From positions 17,365,816-17,429,815 of the forward strand of contig CM020619.1 of the NCBI GenBank assembly GCA_009829735.1: a stretch of DNA of 64,000 nucleotides, given 5' to 3'. The position numbers and the translations under genes are program-made. The stretch's first letter is position 1; each line of letters begins with the position of its first letter. Below are positions 57,933-64,000 of this stretch, one piece after another. This DNA comes from Pyropia yezoensis. Lineage: Eukaryota; Rhodophyta; Bangiophyceae; Bangiales; Bangiaceae. The notes under the pieces were generated by a model that searched no databases, was not told where the DNA came from, and saw nothing but the letters and a program-made list of their open reading frames with translations.

Positions 57933-59680
57933 GGCTCCGAGGAGTCCTTAGAGGTTTCGGTCTCCAGGTCAAAGTCCGTAGGAGCTTCCCTTGCCAGAGC
58001 CTCCGTGATGCTCTGTAAGGTTGCCACTCGGATGGCATGTACCTGTGCCTTGTCCATCTTGGAGGGTGCCCGCCGGTCAGCCCAGTTGACCGCCTTTGCA
58101 AACACCAGTCCTTGACGCTTGAGTTTCTCCTGGAGATCCTCGGGAATGGTCGGGCACTGGTAGGACATATGATCCTCTTTCTGGCACAGCCAGCAAGACC
58201 GGAACCGCTGGTTCCTGATCTGCTTGGGGGCGACCAGGGAAGGTTGCTCCTTAGAAACGAAGCCGCCCCACTTGTCCCTTGACTCCATGGGTGAGGCCTC
58301 GCCAACTGCGAGTACCGGTACAGGGTTATCACCTCCCTTATACTTGTCGGGTCCGGGACGAACTCGCGACAACGGCTTGGGGGTTGATACCATAGGAGCC
58401 TGGAGGGCCTTGGCTTGCCGGTGCTTGCCCTGGGTGTAGGCCATCAACTGCTGGAAGGTATGTTCTTGATGTTCCTGGTTGTAGTTCTCCGCATCCACTT
58501 GAAGATATTCAGGAAGCCCTTCCGAGAAGATTATCTTGAGCCTGTCCTCAGGGTAAACGTTGCCACAAGCATCGCTCATCTCCCGGACACGACGGGCGAA
58601 CGCCTCTGGAGTCTCTTGTCTCTCCATGGTTGCCCGGTTCAGCCTACCGACTGCCTTACGCAGGGAGTCCGCGTCTGCGTAGTTGGACAGGAGCCAGTTG
58701 ACCGCCTCCGGATAACTCGCGACGGTACGTCCAACAATGTGCCCGGCAGAGTCTGGTAGAACCTGTGCAAACCGCTGTTCCGCTTCTCCGGTCATGAAGT
58801 TAACCAGGAGATAGAGAGCCTTGCCCTCGGACACATCGTTGTCATTGCATGCCTTGACAAACCGGCGCAGGAAGGCAAAGATAAGCGCCGGTCTCTTCCC
58901 GGAAAACTTAGGATGTCCCCCAAAGCTCGGCTGCATTCGCCGGTTCAGGGATGCCATCTTCTTGGCCATCTTCCGGGTGTAACCTTGGTCTTGGTTCTCC
59001 AGCCGGTAGTTACCCCAATACGTGACCTTGTTCAGGGTGGCATCTCCCACTTGGTGGGCAGGGAAGTCGAACTCGACTAGCCTGCGCCGGGTAGGACCGG
59101 GAGATGCATCCCAGTCATATCCCTCCTCAGAGCTGGAGGAACTGGTCTCGCTGGTGCTAGAGCGGCGGCGACGACGCCGACGCCTACGGCTGCTCCGGTC
59201 ACCGGTCTTGGAGCTCCCCGCCCCATAGGACGCAAGGGGAGGAAAAGCTTGGCCGGTCCCAGGAGTCGAAGTCTCAGGAAGACCCGTAGAACCAGTCATA
59301 GCGGTGCCTCTGGCACTGCTAGTGCCCACAGGAAGAGGTGTATACACCCAGCTGCCATGTGTGGGTCCAGGAGTAAACACACCAGGGGCTATCCCTGGAG
59401 GTTGAAGAGTAGAACCGACAGGAGGGAGACGTCTGCTGCGAGCGGACTCAAACGCCGTTGACCCCGGGGTGGCTCCCACAGGAGGAACAGCCGGAGGAAC
59501 GGGAGCAGGCGGTACTTGGCCGCCTGTAGACTCCAGTCCACTACCGGATGTCACGCCCAGGTCTGCTTCACCCGTAGGGAGAACGCCGGGTTGGGCACCG
59601 TCCCCCGCGGTGACCAGGGATGCGTCAAGGGACGCGGGGTCTACCCCTTCGGGCACCGTCGTGCCAGGGAGGGTAGCCAT
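57920..59680 (-). CDS. gag: Element B gag
   Basis: An intact 586-codon frame from ATG 59680 to TAG 57920-57922. The N-terminal ~150 residues are Pro/Gly/Ser/Thr-rich, followed by a poly-Arg/Ser patch (SSRRRRRRRRRRSST), a capsid-like domain (KFSGKRPALIFAFLRRFVKA, residues ~260-400) and a zinc knuckle CWLCQKEDHMSYQC (CX2CX4HX4C). It has the same architecture as C gag, with low sequence identity. It would form the virus-like particle and package element RNA. Confidence 0.88.
   Translation of the reverse strand: MATLPGTTVPEGVDPASLDASLVTAGDGAQPGVLPTGEADLGVTSGSGLESTGGQVPPAPVPPAVPPVGATPGSTAFESARSRRLPPVGSTLQPPGIAPGVFTPGPTHGSWVYTPLPVGTSSARGTAMTGSTGLPETSTPGTGQAFPPLASYGAGSSKTGDRSSRRRRRRRRRSSTSETSSSSSEEGYDWDASPGPTRRRLVEFDFPAHQVGDATLNKVTYWGNYRLENQDQGYTRKMAKKMASLNRRMQPSFGGHPKFSGKRPALIFAFLRRFVKACNDNDVSEGKALYLLVNFMTGEAEQRFAQVLPDSAGHIVGRTVASYPEAVNWLLSNYADADSLRKAVGRLNRATMERQETPEAFARRVREMSDACGNVYPEDRLKIIFSEGLPEYLQVDAENYNQEHQEHTFQQLMAYTQGKHRQAKALQAPMVSTPKPLSRVRPGPDKYKGGDNPVPVLAVGEASPMESRDKWGGFVSKEQPSLVAPKQIRNQRFRSCWLCQKEDHMSYQCPTIPEDLQEKLKRQGLVFAKAVNWADRRAPSKMDKAQVHAIRVATLQSITEALAREAPTDFDLETETSKDSSEPGNE
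57926..57932 (-). promoter_or_regulatory. -1 frameshift slippery site of element B (G_GGA_AAC)
   Basis: Gag frame: ccG GGA AAC GAG TAG. The heptamer is phased as X_XXY_YYZ one codon before the stop, and the -1 frame is open from here into protease. There is no overlapping ATG, so re-initiation does not explain pol expression in B. Confidence 0.7.
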
Positions 59681-59870
59681 GTTGGTCTCTTGACAGCCAC
59701 AGTCCAGTTACCTGCGTGTCCAAAGATCGCAAGACCACAAGAGAGGGGTTGGAGAGCCAGGAATGGGGTTCCCGTGAACGGGTGCAAATAATTCCCAAAC
59801 CACAGAAAAAGACAGAATAGGAACAACGCAACCGCTGCTCCCAAATGTCTCTTCTCAAACACTCCAATCA

Positions 59871-59888
59871 TCCCCTGCTGCTCCACCA
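59871..59888 (-). promoter_or_regulatory. Primer-binding site of element B
   Basis: The minus strand TGGTGGAGCAGCAGGGGA is identical to that of A and C, four bases after the apparent 5' LTR end (taccaca). Confidence 0.65.
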
Positions 59889-59892
59889 ATTA

Positions 59893-60473
59893 TGTGGTAT
59901 AAAACTCGATCCTCTCAGACACGTGTCAATATCCCTCGGGGGAAAGGGACAGGTAACGCAGAAAGGGGAACTACGAGAATGGTATGCCTGTTGCCTCACG
60001 TGCCTGCTTGCAGGGCAAACAGATACGCACGGTAGTGCACACGGGGAAGAGGAAAGCAAACGCGCAGTTGTCTTTTTCCCTGAGGGCGCGGGCCGAGGGC
60101 GCCTCGCTGTCCCTCTTAACGTGCATCTGGGGGAACCCCGGCACGTTGGCCCGGTAGCCCCCCCCCATAACCCCGAGTGGCCCCGACCCGAGTCTAACCT
60201 CGTCAGGTCGGGGGCCACTATCACTACTAATTCTATTCCCACTCACTAATCTCACACTCAAATTCTCTCAAATCAAGTCCCTCACAAATATGCAAAAACA
60301 CATCAGAAATCCCTCTCTCGCGTGTGGATAGCGTAGTCCACCGCATCCCAGTGCCGGGCACGGGCCACGGCCGCCAACCATCGCCACACGGCGGGCGTGT
60401 TCTGGCACCTGGTGCCCTCTGGTTGCAGTCCCGGGTCGGCGCCAAGTCGGGGCCAGGGATGCTACAGGGTACT
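59893..60473. repeat. Probable LTR sequence of element B and leading part of C's 5' LTR
   Basis: Plus strand starts TGTGGTATAAAACTCG at 59893, the inner edge of B's 5' LTR (TATAAAA is on the plus strand). Its outer edge and the start of C's LTR lie somewhere in this interval but cannot be placed, since neither LTR has a full second copy here. No gene seen. Confidence 0.45.
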
Positions 60474-60500
60474 GTGTGTGCGAGTGGTTTTTGCCACATT

Positions 60501-60518
60501 TGGTGGAGCAGCAGGGGA
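60501..60518 (+). promoter_or_regulatory. Primer-binding site of element C
   Basis: TGGTGGAGCAGCAGGGGA, two bases after the LTR end gccaca; followed by the leader dyad GAGGTAAA-C-TTTACCTC at 60521-60537. Confidence 0.7.
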
Positions 60519-60617
60519 CAGAGGTAAACTTTACCTCCGGGTGCACCCGGGTGTAGGGGGCCCTCTGTCTCAGAGGAACGGTGGACTTGGACCGTGTCAT
60601 ACGGATCGTTAGCCAAC

Positions 60618-62564
60618 ATGGCTAGCTCGGACCCCCCGTCGTCCGGGGAGTACACGGGTGACGCACGTACTTCAGTGCCTTTGAATACTGGTGAGACACA
60701 GGTGGGTTTACCTGGGGTCGCAGAGGGACTAGAGGTCCCTCAAGCCAGCAGGACTGGAAGTGCGGGCAGGCAACAGGCCACCCCGACTCAGTCGGGAGTT
60801 CACTCGGGTGACACTTCTGACGTGGGTGGGCCGAAGTCTGGCCACCGCGTGGTATACTCAACGGGAACGTCCCAAGGGGTGAGGACTGTCCCCGCGAGTT
60901 CCACTCGGGTTGGAGCCAACTTTGGCATGGAGCCATCGCCAACTAGGCTTTCGGAGGACGGCGGACCTCCGTTGGTCGGCGATGGGCTCGCGCCCATGCC
61001 CCCGGTTGAGACCCCTGAGGAACGTGGTTACCCCTCAGGTGGACTCCCGGAGGTGGACCGAGACTCAACTGGAGTCGTCAATCCACTCCTCGCGGAAACT
61101 GTCCGTCGGGAGGCGACCACTGTGTTGCGGCAGACTTTGCCGGACCTGGTGGTCACGATGACGAATACTATTCTGAATCAGATTGTGGCGAGTTTGCCAG
61201 ATGGCCTTAATGTCCAGACCGGATTGGGGCCTTCGAGCCCGCAGGCGCAGGGGGTGCCCCCCCTGACACCTATCTCGGGTCGCCCTGAACAGGGGGCGAC
61301 CCCTGTGACTCCCAACGAGGGAGCCACACCATACTCGGTGGGGCGTACGCCCTTCATGGGGGAGTTCCCCCCGACAACACCGGCGGCTACACCAAGCGCG
61401 CCGCGCCGGACTACAGGCACTGTGGGTGAACTTACCCCAGTGCCACAGCGGCTGTTCCCTCAACGTGAGGTGCCGCCCAAGATCCAGGTAGCCAACCCGG
61501 TCTACCAGAGGATCTTTGACTGTGAGACCTACGCCCTCCACAACAAGTCGGTGGCGTATGGTCCTGACCAGGCCCGAGCCATGGGCCGTGCCAAGAAGAA
61601 TGCACTTCACTCTTTTGGGCACAAAGCGGAGTGGGATGGAACTCCCCCCCTCCGTGTCTTTGAGTTCCTACGTCGTTTCACAAAAGCCTGTGACGACAAT
61701 GCCATAAGTGAAGGCATGGCTTTTTACATGCTACAGGAGTTTACGAAGGGAGACCTGCGGACAGAACTTATGTCCGTCATGCCCAGCTCCTCAAGTGGAG
61801 GCGCTGGGGAGGTGACGTCCTATTTGGAGCTCGTCAACTGGTTGTTGAGGGCCATGGTTGATGAAGCGGCGTTGGCTTCTCAAGTCGAGGAGTTTACGCA
61901 AGCCCATCAGGAAGAGGCGGAGGACGAGTTGTCCTTTGCGGAGCGAGTCCGTAAGCTCAACAATCTTTGTGGGTTTCTTCATCCACAAGCTGTGGTGAAG
62001 AGTCGGTTTGTGGAAGGACTCCACTGGTCAGTCCGGATGGAGACCCGGGAGCATAACACTGCCCGGGCGACCCTGGCCGAGTTGGCTAGGTTCGCCTACC
62101 GCAGAGGCGAGGCCTACCGCAAGTTGCGGGAGGAACAACGCCAGGAGCGTCAGGCCGAGTTGGCCAAGGAACGGGAAGAGGCGCGCCAGGCCAGAGAGTT
62201 GCGAGAGGCACGCCGAATCCGCAAGGAGAGGGTGGTAGCTGCCGTGGGAACTTCCCAAGGTACCTCGTCGTCTTCCCCAGTTGGGAAGACCCCTCCGGGA
62301 ACTGATCATCGGTGTTGGAACTGCAACTCCGATGGTCACTGGGCATATGATTGCCCCAAGTTGAGTAAACGCATCCAACAGCTTGTTAGGAATGCGAGTA
62401 AGAAGTCGGCTACGAACGAAGTGCGTTCACGCCGCGAGGGTGGGTCTCGACCAGTGGTGGCGGTCGCCACACCCTCGACGGAGGGGGCGGACACGTCGTC
62501 CTCGGACTCGTCGTCGTCCTCTTCGCCCTCAGATTCGGACGCCAAGTCGGCGGGAAACGAATGA
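60618..62564 (+). CDS. gag: Element C gag
   Basis: An intact 648-codon frame; ATG 60618 (caacATGG) is preferred to upstream in-frame positions without ATG. Layout: ~230 residues rich in Pro, Gly, Ser and Thr; a helical segment (NTILNQIVASLPDG); a capsid-like domain from about residue 330 (AEWDGTPPLRVFEFLRRFTK); a long charged helix (REEQRQERQAELAKEREEAR); and a zinc knuckle CWNCNSDGHWAYDC near residue 580. The C terminus is acidic and Ser-rich (SSDSSSSSSPSDSD). It ends GGA AAC GAA TGA, the first two codons being part of the slip site. Confidence 0.92.
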   Translation: MASSDPPSSGEYTGDARTSVPLNTGETQVGLPGVAEGLEVPQASRTGSAGRQQATPTQSGVHSGDTSDVGGPKSGHRVVYSTGTSQGVRTVPASSTRVGANFGMEPSPTRLSEDGGPPLVGDGLAPMPPVETPEERGYPSGGLPEVDRDSTGVVNPLLAETVRREATTVLRQTLPDLVVTMTNTILNQIVASLPDGLNVQTGLGPSSPQAQGVPPLTPISGRPEQGATPVTPNEGATPYSVGRTPFMGEFPPTTPAATPSAPRRTTGTVGELTPVPQRLFPQREVPPKIQVANPVYQRIFDCETYALHNKSVAYGPDQARAMGRAKKNALHSFGHKAEWDGTPPLRVFEFLRRFTKACDDNAISEGMAFYMLQEFTKGDLRTELMSVMPSSSSGGAGEVTSYLELVNWLLRAMVDEAALASQVEEFTQAHQEEAEDELSFAERVRKLNNLCGFLHPQAVVKSRFVEGLHWSVRMETREHNTARATLAELARFAYRRGEAYRKLREEQRQERQAELAKEREEARQARELREARRIRKERVVAAVGTSQGTSSSSPVGKTPPGTDHRCWNCNSDGHWAYDCPKLSKRIQQLVRNASKKSATNEVRSRREGGSRPVVAVATPSTEGADTSSSDSSSSSSPSDSDAKSAGNE

Positions 62565-62627
62565 CCGTTGGAGCTGGTCGTCCGAAGCTCACAACGGCAG
62601 CCTCGGCCAAGTGGGCCAAGAGGACGA
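62552..62627 (+). promoter_or_regulatory. -1 ribosomal frameshift signal of element C: heptamer, hairpin, possible pseudoknot
   Basis: Heptamer G_GGA_AAC at 62552-62558 in the gag frame, then a 6-nt spacer, then a stem: 62565-62575 (CCGTTGGAGCT) pairs with 62586-62597 (AGCTC, bulged A, CAACGG) around a 10-nt loop. Loop bases TCGTCC (62578-62583) could pair with GGACGA at 62622-62627, giving an H-type pseudoknot. This matches the layout of known -1 frameshift signals; function is inferred. Confidence 0.65.
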
Positions 62628-64000
62628 ACCAACCGTGTCGGATACTGCGGCGACCTAAGGGAGTCCGCCCACCTCGGGTGGGACTTCCCAAGAACGTAAA
62701 CCCACGTCGGGTCATCGCGGTGCTGACGGGTGAGAACTTCCAGGTGGCTGGACGGGTGCAACTTGCCCCCGGCCGCGCCTGTTGTGTCCGTATCGTACTT
62801 GATACCGGGTCAGGAGCCTCCTTGATACGCAAGTCGCTATTACCAAAGGGGATGAGGCTCCAACGCTGGAAGTCTAAAGCTGACCATCTGATCGATATCA
62901 ATGGTGGGGTACTTCCCATCGTTGGTGCCGTGACCCTACCAACTCGGTTGGGGACCCATGAGGTCGACGTGACCTATGGTGTAGTTGAGAATATATCGGT
63001 ACCCCTGCTTCTGGGTACCCCTTATGTCGTAACACAAGTGCCTTTGATTTGTGGCCCTGAGTACTGGGTCAAGTTGATGAATGGGGAGACTATCCCCATC
63101 CTTGGTAAGGGAAAGTCTGTGGCTCCTGTGACAGTTTCACAGTCGAAGCCTGTTTGTTCTGTGAGGGAAGGGTTTACTGCTACTCTGCGTTTAGCCCGTA
63201 AAGTCATGTTGCCCCCCAACTCGGTGGCGCACGTGGATGTTGTAACTGATTATGCGGGGAACGGGTTGGTGCACCCTAACCCCCGTCTTGCTCGCAAGCA
63301 CCAAGTGCATGTTGCCCTTGGCACGATGGACTCCAAAGCCGGAGTCCCGTGGAGGATCCAGGTGATGAACCTGAGCTCGTCGCCCAAGTTCTTCAAGTCG
63401 GGGGCCAAGTTCGGCTATATCGACCAACACGAGGGACCGGTAGTAGCGGTCACCCTCAGCGCGGGCGCAAGTAGCGACCCGAAGTCCGGAAAGGAGAAGC
63501 ATCAAGCCAAGTCGGCCGCCTCTCCTCGGCCCCAGGTAAACATGGAGGGTGTTCCACCCAGGTTGAGGGTTCAAGTTGAACGCCTCTTGGACCAATATCA
63601 CAAGTTGTGGGATGGTCAATTGGGACTCATGAGAGCTACCCAACACCGGATCGAGTTGAAACCCGGTGCGCCCCCTATACGCCAACAACCGTATAGGGGG
63701 GGACCCCGTTCAAGGGCCCTCGTTAAGGAGCAAGTTGCTCGCATGGAGGCCCTCGATGTGATCGAGGCCAGCAACGCCGAGTGGGCGAGTCCGGTGGTGA
63801 TCGTCCCCAAAGTTGATGGGACCCCCCGGTTCTGTATCGACTACCGTAAGCTCAACGAGAGCACGGTGAAGGATAGTTATCCCCTACCTCGGATGGATGA
63901 CTGTCTGGACTCTCTGGGGGAGGCAAACGTGTTCTCTACCCTGGACTGTAACGCGGGGTACTGGCAAATTCCCATTGCCCCGGAGGACAGGCATAAAACT
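62561..64000 (+). CDS. pol: Element C pol, 5' part (protease and start of RT), open at window end
   Basis: The -1 frame relative to gag is open without interruption from the slip site to 64000. An ATG at 62561-62563 overlaps the gag stop as ATGA, so re-initiation is an alternative to frameshifting. Seen: a basic N terminus, an aspartic protease with VLDTGSGASLI (about 62800) and the flap-side VPLLLGTPYV, a long linker, then RT starting VARMEALDVIEASNAEWASP, with FCIDYRKLNE and LDCNAGYWQIP (63940). The remaining RT, RNase H, integrase and chromodomain should follow by analogy with A. Best candidate in the window for a live element. Confidence 0.92.
   Translation, partial: MTVGAGRPKLTTAASAKWAKRTNQPCRILRRPKGVRPPRVGLPKNVNPRRVIAVLTGENFQVAGRVQLAPGRACCVRIVLDTGSGASLIRKSLLPKGMRLQRWKSKADHLIDINGGVLPIVGAVTLPTRLGTHEVDVTYGVVENISVPLLLGTPYVVTQVPLICGPEYWVKLMNGETIPILGKGKSVAPVTVSQSKPVCSVREGFTATLRLARKVMLPPNSVAHVDVVTDYAGNGLVHPNPRLARKHQVHVALGTMDSKAGVPWRIQVMNLSSSPKFFKSGAKFGYIDQHEGPVVAVTLSAGASSDPKSGKEKHQAKSAASPRPQVNMEGVPPRLRVQVERLLDQYHKLWDGQLGLMRATQHRIELKPGAPPIRQQPYRGGPRSRALVKEQVARMEALDVIEASNAEWASPVVIVPKVDGTPRFCIDYRKLNESTVKDSYPLPRMDDCLDSLGEANVFSTLDCNAGYWQIPIAPEDRHKT

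Larger units (their letters stand above)
60474..64000 (+). mobile_element. Element C: intact-looking relative of A, cut by the window end
   Basis: 25 nt of LTR end (gtgtgtgcgagtggtttttgccaca at most one mismatch from A's LTR end) reach 60498, followed by primer-binding site 60501-60518, leader hairpin 60521-60537, gag, slip site and open pol to 64000. Upstream of 60474 it does not match A's LTR, so the LTR is diverged or recombined. Confidence 0.85.

Overview
This window is eukaryotic nuclear DNA made almost wholly of repeats and transposable elements; I found no bacterial-style gene and no confident single-copy host gene. Evidence for a eukaryote: Ty3/gypsy retroelements with chromodomains, a Tnp2-type (CACTA/EnSpm-like) transposase, TATA and CCAAT promoters, a clear GT-AG intron, and long satellites. 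The lineage cannot be fixed from sequence alone; an alga, oomycete-like protist or fungus would all fit.

Layout. 1-7617: five complete and one partial copy of a 1447-bp satellite. 7618-34363: a higher-order structure in which arrays of a ~710-bp satellite alternate with two near-identical 9.34-kb modules (7966-17309 and 20852-30193). Each module holds an ORF with 32-residue repeats, a Cys-rich segment and a stretch resembling the start of a Ulp1/C48 protease. A ~7.0-kb DNA transposon interrupts it (9379-16387 and 22264-29270). The transposon has CCCTACAACA termini, subterminal palindromes, a broken Tnp2-like transposase on the minus strand and a second, intron-bearing, proline-rich minus-strand gene. 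34364-34863 is a 500-N gap.

34864-64000: nested Ty3/gypsy elements. E (34864-36595, minus) is a broken copy of an accessory ORF. D (37371-41861, minus) is a decayed chromovirus. A (42254-51631, minus) is nearly complete: 468-bp LTRs, primer-binding site, gag, pol with chromodomain, and a ~648-codon accessory ORF (43062-45005) in antisense between pol and the 3' LTR. A' (51632-54466, plus) is a truncated relative. 54467-54966 is a second 500-N gap. B (54967-59893, minus) is a different family with intact gag and broken pol. C (60474-64000, plus) is related to A, with intact gag and open pol running off the window.

The observations most worth a second look are: (1) gag and pol of A, B and C are in a -1 relation, and each has a correctly phased G_GGA_AAC slippery heptamer one codon before the gag stop, with a well-placed hairpin and possible pseudoknot in C; (2) the antisense accessory ORF, whose family I do not recognise; (3) a recurrent family of perfect interrupted palindromes with core CAA-G/C-TTG through A, C, D-E space; (4) the Tnp2 element with palindromic subterminal repeats. 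Everything functional is inferred from sequence.
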